Assembly (NCBI GenBank): GCA_031285565.1
Contig: JAITVY010000062.1
Location: 1-63,970, forward strand
Source of the DNA: Tannerella sp.
GTDB taxonomy: Bacteria; Bacteroidota; Bacteroidia; Bacteroidales; Tannerellaceae
Direction of reading: 5' to 3'
DNA: 63,970 nucleotides
In this document: positions 26,202-34,538 of the stretch, piece by piece
How the letters are laid out: each line of letters starts with the position of its first letter
How positions within the stretch are numbered: position 1 is the stretch's first letter
Position numbers and translations under genes: made by a program
The notes under the pieces: model-generated
Told to the model about the DNA's origin: nothing
Database searches by the model: none
Seen by the model: only the letters and a program-made list of their open reading frames with translations

Positions 26202-27305
26202 ATGGAGATTATAAAAAATAAAGACTGGTTGATACTTGAACAACAATACGATTGGGTAGCAGATATGAAGCATGTTTCCCAGCATAAGCTCTACCATGCA
26301 GAAGGTAATGTTGCAAATCATACGCAAATGGTTTTGCGTGAATTGGAACAATTGCCGGATTATCAATTGCTGACACAACAGGAGCAGGAGAACTTATGGA
26401 CAGCAGCGTTATTGCATGATGTGGAAAAACGTTCGACTTCGTTCAATGAAGAAAATGGTTATATTTCTGCAAACGGGCATGCCCGCAAAGGAGAATTCAC
26501 CGCACGTACTATAATGTACCGGGATTTATCTGTTCCATTCCATATTCGTGAGCAAATTGTTTCATTAGTTCGTTTTCATGGGCTTCCTTTATGGCTTATG
26601 GAGAAAATGGATCCATTAAGAAAAGTTCTGGAAGCAGCGTTTCGTTGTGAGATGAGACTGTTAAAATTGTTGTCGGAAGCTGATGCACGTGGGCGAATCT
26701 GTGTTGATCAATCTGGTTTGATAGAAGCCTTAGAGATTTTTGAGCTTTTTTGCCGGGAGCATGATTGTTGGGATAAACCGAAAGTGTTTGCTTCTTCTGC
26801 TGCACGTTTTCATTATTTTAATGCACCTGACAGTTATGTTGATTATGTACCTTTTGAGAACTTTAAATGTGAAGTTATCATGTTATCAGGGCTTCCCGGT
26901 ATGGGTAAGGATCATTATATTAAATCGCTTAAAAGTGATTATCCGGTGATAAGCCTGGATGAGATACGGCGTAAACATAAAATTTTGCCAACCGATAAAT
27001 CGGGTAATGGGCGTGTTATCCAGGAAGCTAAGGAGCAGGCAAGAAGCTATTTGCGGAATAGACAGGATTTTGTTTGGAATGCGACCAATATAACCCGGCA
27101 GATGCGTTCGCAGTTAGTTGATTTATTTGTTGATTATGGAGCTAAAGTTAAAATTGTGTATGTTGAAAAACCGTATGATTTATGGCGGTCACAAAATAGA
27201 AACAGGGAATATCCTTTGCCGGAAAATGTACTGGATAAAATGCTGTTAAAACTGGAAATTCCTCAGTTAACAGAAGCACATGAGGTGGAATGTCTTGTTG
27301 ATTAG
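26202..27305 (+). CDS. Bifunctional HD-phosphatase/polynucleotide 5'-kinase
   Basis: 367 aa from ATG at 26202, chosen because a GGAAGGA ribosome-binding sequence lies 6 nt upstream; ATG at 26184 is an alternative. The N-terminal HD domain (about 1-210) has metal ligands in HAEGNVANHT, LLHDVEK and GHARKGEF. The C-terminal kinase has a P-loop GLPGMGKD (230-237) with Asp in place of the usual Ser/Thr, and SLDEIRR downstream. The architecture matches HD-Pnk of Runella, which removes 2',3'-phosphates and phosphorylates 5'-OH ends, and which clusters with polynucleotide ligases. It supplies the ends needed by the adjacent ligase. Confidence 0.92.
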   Translation: MEIIKNKDWLILEQQYDWVADMKHVSQHKLYHAEGNVANHTQMVLRELEQLPDYQLLTQQEQENLWTAALLHDVEKRSTSFNEENGYISANGHARKGEFTARTIMYRDLSVPFHIREQIVSLVRFHGLPLWLMEKMDPLRKVLEAAFRCEMRLLKLLSEADARGRICVDQSGLIEALEIFELFCREHDCWDKPKVFASSAARFHYFNAPDSYVDYVPFENFKCEVIMLSGLPGMGKDHYIKSLKSDYPVISLDEIRRKHKILPTDKSGNGRVIQEAKEQARSYLRNRQDFVWNATNITRQMRSQLVDLFVDYGAKVKIVYVEKPYDLWRSQNRNREYPLPENVLDKMLLKLEIPQLTEAHEVECLVD

Positions 27306-27321
27306 CCTCATCTTCTTTGTA

Positions 27322-27360
27322 TAAAAAAAAGAACAAGCAGACTTGAGGATCTGCTTGTTC
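27322..27360 (-). terminator. Terminator of the fimbrillin gene (minus strand)
   Basis: Perfect 11-bp stem GAACAAGCAGA/TCTGCTTGTTC (27331-27341 and 27350-27360). On the minus strand it is followed by eight T residues (27323-27330), so it terminates leftward transcription of the 27456-29720 gene. It could also slow rightward transcription leaving the RNA-repair island. Confidence 0.85.
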
Positions 27361-27455
27361 GCATGTAGCCCAAACTAATTACTTGAAAAAAATTACTGTG
27401 AGAAAAAAATTAATATTACTAATATATTGCTACATGTTAAGGTTAGGTTTTTGTA

Positions 27456-29720
27456 TTAATTATATTTCTTATCAGCTTGTTTTAATGCCCATGCAAAAGC
27501 GTTTGCCGTAAATACGGAATTGTATACCAGATGTTTGATGGCTCCTCTTCCGTACCCGGATCTGCCTACCGGGAAATTATTTGTATTGAGCATAAACGGG
27601 CAGTTTGTATAACCGGTGCATCCGTTGGAAACAAATCCCCCATCGCCGAACCAAATAAAATTCAATGTTTTATGTTTTAATCCTGTGGCAGATCCTGTTC
27701 CGGTAGAAGCTACTACTGAAATGTCTTCGTCGTCACTCAGTATATCAACAATATCTGTATTTATTCCAGACACTTTGACTGTTGTAGACCCATCTTCACC
27801 CCATTGTAGTTCGCGAATATCACCAAAAGGACCATTCAGGAGATCATTATCGAGACCGGAAAACTTATATACGGAACCGGCTCCTGTTGCATATGAAATT
27901 GAAATATTGTTGCCTAAAACAGCTCTTAACAGGTTTCCTGATACACCATCATCTGCGCGGTCCTGAAATGCTATGACAGTACCTCCGTTAGCTAGATAAT
28001 GTTCATAATAGGTCGCAATTGTTGTACTGATATTGGAATTATCATAGCCGATTACAACAATGTCTACAGGATGTTCAACTAACCATCCAAGCAATTGCGA
28101 ATTTGAAGGATTTTGTCCCCCGTCTATGATTGAAAATCCTTCCGCTTTTACAATACTGACAGGGGTAGTTCCAAAGTTTGTAAAAGCTGTGATTAGTCTG
28201 TTAGATGCTGCTGTTCCTGAAAAATTATACCCGTAACCATCCGGTGAACTGCCTATAGTCAGAAGCGTTTTCTTAGGAATGTAAGCGGCATATGGTGTCT
28301 GGATCACTTCGACAACATACCTTAAACGTCCTGCTTCTATATAGATATATGCTTTTCGTTCAGAACCGGAAGTATTTTCATCTATAAGAAGGTTTATGAC
28401 TGATTTAATATTTGCATATCCTGAATAACTATCTAATGTCAGCCAGGTTGCATTAGATATATTTCCGTTTTCATCAGCAATTTTTTCGATATTCCACCCT
28501 TCCGGGACATCTGTTGTTACAGTTAGTTCATTGTCCGTACCTAGAGCTGTTTGCTGGTGTTTCGGAAAAGTAAATTGAGCTTTACTAACTCCCAGCATAT
28601 ATTGACTGTCAAATATGATATCGCCGATAGCACCATCATTCCATTCCAAAACTTCGACTTCTATATTTTTAGCCTGCGAATTGTAAGCGTCATCCGGATT
28701 GCTATATCCATTTCCTGATACACTTTTGATATTAAACTGATACAGGTGATTACGGAGTACGTTTGTCAATGCCTTTTCCTTATTAATAAAATCCATCCGG
28801 TAGTATGATGAGGTATTTCCATTATACGAACCTTTTACGACAATAGCCATTCGGTTGGTATGATTCCCATCACCGGAAGTACCTTGCGTACCCATTTTTA
28901 TATCAGCTTCGGGTACGTAAATATTTCGTACGGTACTTATGCCTCCGTTTATGGCATAGGATAATGGGGAAGCCAGTCGGCTTCCGGTAGGAGAAGGGTT
29001 TGTTACCTTTTTCCCTGTATCATCAAAATTACCTGTAAGCGGAATAAATGAATATGCATTGTTGGCTTTATATATATATACACCCTCTAGCGTGAAATTA
29101 GTAAGTCCTCCCCATGTCGCCAGCATGTTATCCGGATTATAGCTGGTGGCTCCTACGCCTATATCAACTCGTGCAACGGATCGAATTAGGGAAACCGTAT
29201 AATTGCCGGTTGTTTTTTTTATTTCCTGATAAGGTAATTCTCCCCACATAACGATATATCCTCCCGATTGATACAAGGGTGTATCGATACTTGTTTGATT
29301 CAGGATTTGTTGTATCTCATCATATGCTTTTCCGTTCAGTCCTTCCAGGTCGCTACCCATTAAAGGTAAAAGCATATCATAAGCATTTGCCAGAATTACC
29401 AGTTTGTATGTATCCGAAGAGTTATCACTTGATTTGAGAGCTACTTTCACTTTCTGGTCATTATCAATAGAACCTGCTTTTTTTACATATGATAGAACAC
29501 CAGTTTTGAATGCCAATACACATACATCATTGATTGCACTTTCCTGACTTTCACTGAGGCTTCTGGCTTGAGATATGAATGTGTTAGGGGTCTTCAACTG
29601 GATACTAACTTCTTGTGAGGAACCATTGTTTATTGGTGAATCACTAGCATCAAACTCGTTCGCACATGAATAGAAGAATAGTAACCCAATGATTATTTGT
29701 AATATATTTATTTTTTTCAT
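27456..29720 (-). CDS. Fimbrillin-family lipoprotein with C-terminal extension (tip-adhesin-like)
   Basis: 754 aa. A lipoprotein signal is present with lipobox FFYSC (Cys19). The N-terminal 370 residues resemble Mfa2/FimB-type fimbrial anchors or tip proteins (a core opening with VSIQLKTP, repeated beta strands, and a YQFNIKSVSG strand typical of the donor-strand region). A BACON-like immunoglobulin domain (about 375-475) follows. The last 260 residues look like a Rossmann/ThuA-like fold (LLTIGSSPDGYGY, VDIVVIGYDNSN). It lies downstream of another fimbrillin-like gene and probably forms a surface appendage with it. Confidence 0.75.
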   Translation of the reverse strand: MKKINILQIIIGLLFFYSCANEFDASDSPINNGSSQEVSIQLKTPNTFISQARSLSESQESAINDVCVLAFKTGVLSYVKKAGSIDNDQKVKVALKSSDNSSDTYKLVILANAYDMLLPLMGSDLEGLNGKAYDEIQQILNQTSIDTPLYQSGGYIVMWGELPYQEIKKTTGNYTVSLIRSVARVDIGVGATSYNPDNMLATWGGLTNFTLEGVYIYKANNAYSFIPLTGNFDDTGKKVTNPSPTGSRLASPLSYAINGGISTVRNIYVPEADIKMGTQGTSGDGNHTNRMAIVVKGSYNGNTSSYYRMDFINKEKALTNVLRNHLYQFNIKSVSGNGYSNPDDAYNSQAKNIEVEVLEWNDGAIGDIIFDSQYMLGVSKAQFTFPKHQQTALGTDNELTVTTDVPEGWNIEKIADENGNISNATWLTLDSYSGYANIKSVINLLIDENTSGSERKAYIYIEAGRLRYVVEVIQTPYAAYIPKKTLLTIGSSPDGYGYNFSGTAASNRLITAFTNFGTTPVSIVKAEGFSIIDGGQNPSNSQLLGWLVEHPVDIVVIGYDNSNISTTIATYYEHYLANGGTVIAFQDRADDGVSGNLLRAVLGNNISISYATGAGSVYKFSGLDNDLLNGPFGDIRELQWGEDGSTTVKVSGINTDIVDILSDDEDISVVASTGTGSATGLKHKTLNFIWFGDGGFVSNGCTGYTNCPFMLNTNNFPVGRSGYGRGAIKHLVYNSVFTANAFAWALKQADKKYN

Positions 29721-29932
29721 ACTTCACGATCACTTTCAAGAACAATAAATTCGTTTATTGTTATGCCCAGGTTTATATTAATAGAAATAGAGATATTATA
29801 TTTATCGTTTGTATCCAGGTTTGAAAAACTTTTTATTTACGTTGTTTATTTTTATAAATGAAATAAGTATACTTAAAGTCGTTTTATTGAAATACATCAG
29901 GAGCAATGTCAGCTCCTGATATATTTCGATAG

Positions 29933-31240
29933 TTAAATTTCATGATCAGAATTTTCTACATTCCAGGGTAATACAATTACCTCTACTGAAATATTTGTAT
30001 CTTCATCAATCGGCAGGTTCGGATCTTCCGGATTCGTAATATCATCCGGGTTTACGCCTGGTACATAAGGAAGACCGGGTCCTGTAATTTTATTAATATT
30101 GAATACATAAAAGTTATTACGCAGCACACCTTTTTGGTTGTTTGCATCTTGTACCCAAATACGATAGTAACAGATTCCGTCTTCATATAATTTAGAAAAA
30201 TGTTCCGGAGTAAAATTATTGGCAATTGCATCCTGGAAAGCAGACTCATCCCAGAATGTATTGTCTGATTTTTTTACGTAGAAAGATGTCCCCGAACCAA
30301 TTGAACCCATTGTGCGTGTTCCATCCGGAGCATAGTCAATGACTACAGAATTGGCTGCAGGAGTAAACTGCACTTTAATAATTGCAGCAGTAGTATTACC
30401 TGCTAACTTTTTAGTATTTACATTTTCCAGTGCGTAATAACCGTCAAGGTTATTGTTAGGAACAGTATTTTCATTTATACTTTTCCAATCATAAGGTGTT
30501 GCGAGTTTAGTGAAATAGTCATTCTCTGGTAGCAGATTATCAATGTTTTGAGCAGGCGTTTTAACTGTTTCATATGTATTGCCTCCCTGTTGGATCAGAT
30601 ATGATTTTTTTGCTTCGACTACCAATGCAAATTCAGGGTAATTTATAGATCCACCTACTACCGGAATCGTTGTTGCTTTCTTTTTGACTGCAACTTTTGC
30701 CGTATTTCGTTGTACGGAAATAGCGAGTGGCGCATCTAGTGCTTCTGTTGCTGTTTGTATACTCAATGTGGTTGTTTTACCAGCCACGCTGGCCATTACG
30801 ATATCTGATGCACTGACGAAAGTTGGTTCAGCAGTTCCGTTAAACGGATTGTCTCCGAAAATACCTCCCTTTTGTAATTCGATTGCATCCTGCAATTCTG
30901 CTGTCGGATTTAATACAACGTATACACTTTTGTTTCCTGTTGTTGTCTTAACTGCAGAAGTTAATCTATACATATCATCGCTTACTTGTGTAAAATCAGT
31001 ACTGCCAAAAACTCCTTTGTGCATGAAACCATTAAATTCATCAATAATGTAAACTCCTATAGTGTTAACAGTCGATTCCATAGTGTTTGCAGCATCGGGA
31101 TCTGCATTCCTTAATGTCAGTGTTTTAGGGAAAGAGATGGAAACTGCCGAATACGTGTCGGTATCATTTACGGATGGTGCATCTACTACTTCATCTTTAG
31201 AACAAGAGACAACAGTCAAAGTAGCAAAAATAAGAACCAT
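29933..31240 (-). CDS. Fimbrillin-like (Mfa1/FimA-type) lipoprotein
   Basis: 435 aa as an open frame from ATG at 31240. The mature part begins after the lipobox VVSC and shows the Mfa1-like layout: an N-terminal domain with TLTLRNADPD, a TAKVAVKKKA strand, and a C-terminal RNNFYVFNINKITGPG strand before a Pro/Asp-rich stretch. In the current sequence the signal peptide lacks its charged N-terminus. An ATG 25 nt upstream (31263-31265) followed by eight A residues would give a perfect lipoprotein signal if one A were missing. It is probably a structural fimbrial subunit exported to the surface. Confidence 0.75.
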   Translation of the reverse strand: MVLIFATLTVVSCSKDEVVDAPSVNDTDTYSAVSISFPKTLTLRNADPDAANTMESTVNTIGVYIIDEFNGFMHKGVFGSTDFTQVSDDMYRLTSAVKTTTGNKSVYVVLNPTAELQDAIELQKGGIFGDNPFNGTAEPTFVSASDIVMASVAGKTTTLSIQTATEALDAPLAISVQRNTAKVAVKKKATTIPVVGGSINYPEFALVVEAKKSYLIQQGGNTYETVKTPAQNIDNLLPENDYFTKLATPYDWKSINENTVPNNNLDGYYALENVNTKKLAGNTTAAIIKVQFTPAANSVVIDYAPDGTRTMGSIGSGTSFYVKKSDNTFWDESAFQDAIANNFTPEHFSKLYEDGICYYRIWVQDANNQKGVLRNNFYVFNINKITGPGLPYVPGVNPDDITNPEDPNLPIDEDTNISVEVIVLPWNVENSDHEI

Positions 31241-31265
31241 TGTTAAAAAAATAATTTTTTTTCAT

Positions 31266-31799
31266 CGTTTGTGTAATTTAAAATGTTTATTTTTATGAAG
31301 TTAGCTTGCCTGTGCGGCTTCAGCAGGGATATTATTATAACTGCTGCGTCAAGATAAAACGTAGCTAACAAGAATTAGAAAATAAAATGTTAATTAAGAA
31401 TTCTAATTCAACCTGCAGGTTAAATTTATACCTGCTTTTTGCGCTTTAGTTGATAAGGTTGTTGTATTATATAATATAATAATAATTGAAATTAATATGT
31501 TCATTTTTGTTGAAATCAGTATCCTTTCTTTTTTAATTTAGTGCAAAATTAACTCACTCTCTTTTATCTATTGTTTACAAAATTCCCGAAATAGTTTACT
31601 CTTTTTAAAAATGACACTTTTATTTAGACTGTATCTAAAGTATGGCAAAGGTAAGATGGCATTAACTTCTGTTGTTGAGTAAATTGCTTAATTATTATAC
31701 TGTTTTAAAATGGTATGATTTTTGTTGAGTGTTAGTAAAAACCTTTCAACAGATAATAATGTTGTTATACTAGTTGAAAATGTAATGGGAGAATAGATA
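31266..31799. other. Intergenic region between fimbrillin and AraC genes
   Basis: Over 500 nt of AT-rich, divergently flanked noncoding sequence. It contains a perfect 12-bp palindrome AACCTGCAGGTT (31410-31421), a hairpin CAGCAG/CTGCTG (about 31327-31348) and a minus-strand TACCTTTG box (31646-31653) that could start a roughly 380-nt leader for the fimbrillin gene. The AraC gene beside it may act here. No invertible-promoter repeats were recognised. Confidence 0.4.
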
Positions 31800-32657
31800 A
31801 TGCAGACATATTTGAAAAATCCGGAAAAACATAGAAGCTGTAAATATTTTTTTACAGAAAGTAGTTCTACTTTTTTATTGACAGAGGTAGAACCAAATGG
31901 CATTGTCAATTTGGATGATCCTGAATATAATCATATCATTGTGGTATTAGAAGGACGTTTCCGGATTAATCGCGACGAATATTCAAATATCTTCGGAGAA
32001 GGGGAAATTGTTTTTATTCCGGCTTATTCGCAATTAAAGATTGAAGCCCTGGAGAAGTCAAAGCTTTTAACGGGTACATTTGAAATGCCTAATGATATAT
32101 GTACGGTAAGAGCGATGGATGCTTTGGGTAAACTGAAATCTGAAATTAAATACACATTTTCATCTATCCGGATAAATCCCCCTATGCAACAATATCTGGA
32201 CTTGCTGATTATGTATTTGGAAAATGGGATAAAATGTGCTCATTTACATGATATTAAAGAAGAAGAGATCTTTTTGGTTTTCAGGTGGTTTTATACAGAG
32301 GAAGAATTTGTTACTCTTTTCTATCCGATCATCGGTAAAGCATTGGATTTTAGAGGCATTGTTATAAAAAATTATAAACAAGCTAAAACTGTAGATGAGT
32401 TGGCACGGATTGTCGGGATGAGTCGATCTAACTTTGACGCAAAATTTAAAGATATCTTTAGGATTCCTCCAAAGCAATGGATGCTTAAACGAAAGGCACA
32501 AAGTATACGTCACTATATGTCAAAACCTGATATAAGAATCAGTGATGTAATGCGCGAATATGATTTTGAATCGTTTACCCAGTTCAATCGTTTTTGTAGG
32601 CAACAATTCGGATTACCCCCTTCTCAATTGATAAAGAATAAGGACGCAGAAGAGTGA
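31800..32657 (+). CDS. AraC-family transcriptional regulator
   Basis: 285 aa. The N-terminal 190 residues contain a cupin-like sensor segment (NHIIVVLEGRFRINRDE, then FGEGEIVFIPAY). The C-terminal 90 residues form the two helix-turn-helix units (ELARIVGMSRSNFDAKFK, then SDVMREYDFESFTQFNRFCR and FGLPPSQ). It is divergent from the fimbrillin genes across a long regulatory gap, so it may control them. No signal peptide. Confidence 0.88.
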   Translation: MQTYLKNPEKHRSCKYFFTESSSTFLLTEVEPNGIVNLDDPEYNHIIVVLEGRFRINRDEYSNIFGEGEIVFIPAYSQLKIEALEKSKLLTGTFEMPNDICTVRAMDALGKLKSEIKYTFSSIRINPPMQQYLDLLIMYLENGIKCAHLHDIKEEEIFLVFRWFYTEEEFVTLFYPIIGKALDFRGIVIKNYKQAKTVDELARIVGMSRSNFDAKFKDIFRIPPKQWMLKRKAQSIRHYMSKPDIRISDVMREYDFESFTQFNRFCRQQFGLPPSQLIKNKDAEE

Positions 32658-32663
32658 AAATCG

Positions 32664-33455
32664 TTATTTTTTATTGAAATCGCGAAAAAAAGCAGCACAG
32701 GCTTCGGGTTGATCTGTATTTATATAATCAACTCCCATAGAATAAAAGGTACTCCAGGCGGTAGCTCCATCAGGTGTACCCCAAAAGCGAATTGGTTTGT
32801 TTAATGCATGTACTGCATCAATAGTCGCTTTAAGTTTTTCAAGCTCATCCGGTTTTATGGTTCCTACTCCATTCCATGAAGAATAATTCTGAAGATTCAG
32901 ACTGATCATACTGATACGTTCCAATTGAGAAGATGTATAGCTTGTTTCTGAACCGTCAAATGAAATAAGTGGCGGATATGATGTGAACTCTTCCGGATCA
33001 GGCCGATTACCGGAAATTACAACACGTACGGCATACGGATTTACCGTCGGATCGAATACTTCCGGATATTGCTGAAGTTTATTTATCAGATGATTGAGTG
33101 TGGGTACTACCGGTGTTTTAAGATCTACCAGTAATATTAATAACTGTTCTGAGTTTTTCCATACACGGCCTTTATTTTGTATATAAAGGTGAACTAAAGG
33201 TTGCAGGTAAGTTTCATCAATAGTGGGAGCTTCTGAAAGTTCCTGTTTATCGTGTGCAACCAATAGTTCATTATCTTTTTCCGTAGCAAAAATATCAGCT
33301 TCTATAGATACCAGTTGTTGTGCATATGCCTGATAAAAAGGCATACGTTGGCGATAGTCGTTATGTGAATGGATTTTTATCTGCTGGGCAGATATTAGAC
33401 TGTTGAAAGCAAATAAAAATCCGGCGATTAATCTTAGTTTGATATATTTAGTCAT
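32664..33455 (-). CDS. Secreted PI-PLC/GDPD-like phosphodiesterase
   Basis: 263 aa with a cleavable signal peptide (ending near SLISAQ). The mature protein opens with HSHNDY, followed by SIEADIF and LLVAHDKQEL, and ends with FWGTPDG and DYINTDQ. This is the layout of the TIM-barrel phosphodiesterases annotated glycerophosphodiester phosphodiesterase-like or AIM6-like. The catalytic histidines (in HSHND and VAHD) are present. It follows the endonuclease/phosphatase gene after 1 nt, so the pair is an operon, perhaps scavenging phosphorylated lipid head groups or inositol compounds. Confidence 0.8.
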   Translation of the reverse strand: MTKYIKLRLIAGFLFAFNSLISAQQIKIHSHNDYRQRMPFYQAYAQQLVSIEADIFATEKDNELLVAHDKQELSEAPTIDETYLQPLVHLYIQNKGRVWKNSEQLLILLVDLKTPVVPTLNHLINKLQQYPEVFDPTVNPYAVRVVISGNRPDPEEFTSYPPLISFDGSETSYTSSQLERISMISLNLQNYSSWNGVGTIKPDELEKLKATIDAVHALNKPIRFWGTPDGATAWSTFYSMGVDYINTDQPEACAAFFRDFNKK

Positions 33456-33456
33456 T

Positions 33457-34299
33457 TTATTTAAGTAATAATTTTGCCATTACCGGCATATGATCCGATA
33501 TATACGTATTATCAAGTTTCTCGGGAAGTACTTCATATGAGTTTACAATAAATTCGTTTGTAAAAAATATATAATCAATAAAATCCCGTTTCTCTGCCGG
33601 AATTTTACCAAAGGCATGAAATGTTCCTGAAGAACCGGATACTTCGAGGGCTATTAAACGGCTGTCCATAAATTCTCCGCTTTCGGTTATGTGTTTAAAA
33701 ACTTCGGAGTCGGGTTGTGAATTAAAATCGCCTGTAATAATGACTGGTAATCCTTTACTTAACTCTTTAGTGCGGTTCAATAGCAGAGTTACTCCTTCCT
33801 GGCGTGCAACTTTTCCCACATGGTCCAAATGAGTATTTATAAAAAAGACTTTTTTCTTGCTTTCTTTTTCTTTTAATATTGCCCAGGTTGCTATACGTTC
33901 GCATGCTCCGTCCCAACCTTTAGAGCCTGCTACTTCAGGTGTTTCACTCAACCAGAACCATCCGGATTCAACTTCCTCGAAACGGGATTTTTTATAAAAG
34001 ATAGCGCTATATTCACCTTTCTCTTTACCGTCTTCACGACCTACGCCGATTGCCTGATAGTCAGTTAAACGCGCTTTTAAATCATTTAACTGGTTTACGA
34101 GCACTTCCTGTGTCCCTAATATATCAATGTCGTTCATCATAATTACTTTTGCTGCAATATCTTTCCGGTATTGCCAGTTATTCAGGCTGTCTTCCGGATT
34201 ATCATAACGAATATTAAATGTCATGACATTTAAATCGACGGGCATATTTGTACATGCAATCATTAATGGGAATAATAGAATGTATAGAAACTTTTTCAT
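33457..34299 (-). CDS. Endonuclease/exonuclease/phosphatase-family lipoprotein
   Basis: 280 aa. Lipoprotein signal with cysteine at 16 (PLMIAC). EEP-fold motifs: VMTFNIRYDNP, ILGTQEV with the metal glutamate, WDGACERIATWA, NTHLDH, ITGDFNSQPDS, DFIDYIF and a final SDHMPV. Substrates in this superfamily include sphingomyelin, inositol phosphates and nucleic acids. Export as a lipoprotein and the paired phosphodiesterase gene favour a lipid or inositol-phosphate role. A TATCTTTG box on the minus strand (34327-34334) lies 28 nt upstream. Confidence 0.87.
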   Translation of the reverse strand: MKKFLYILLFPLMIACTNMPVDLNVMTFNIRYDNPEDSLNNWQYRKDIAAKVIMMNDIDILGTQEVLVNQLNDLKARLTDYQAIGVGREDGKEKGEYSAIFYKKSRFEEVESGWFWLSETPEVAGSKGWDGACERIATWAILKEKESKKKVFFINTHLDHVGKVARQEGVTLLLNRTKELSKGLPVIITGDFNSQPDSEVFKHITESGEFMDSRLIALEVSGSSGTFHAFGKIPAEKRDFIDYIFFTNEFIVNSYEVLPEKLDNTYISDHMPVMAKLLLK

Positions 34300-34326
34300 A
34301 GCTATTTTATTTTTAAGTTAAACAGA

Positions 34327-34334
34327 CAAAGATA
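34327..34334 (-). promoter_or_regulatory. Promoter -7 box for the EEP-GDPD pair
   Basis: TATCTTTG on the minus strand, predicted start of transcription near 34320 and a leader of about 20 nt. No -33 TTTG at the standard spacing. Confidence 0.55.
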
Positions 34335-34538
34335 ATATTTTAATGATGAAAATCGGGGACTTATTTTCCGGAATCAGGATTCGTATATAATATTATATTA
34401 AATTAGACGTTTCGGGACTAAGAGGTATTTTAAATTACAAAATAAGCTCCGGATAATAAAAGATTCTTATTGTCAAACTTTGATAATTGCGTAAAAAATA
34501 GTTTTTTTGTATGAATTAATAAATCCCTTAATGACATA

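Noticed and set aside
31266..31799. Invertible promoter controlling the fimbrillin genes
   Set aside because: No matching pair of inverted repeats around a promoter, and no adjacent recombinase gene, was found.
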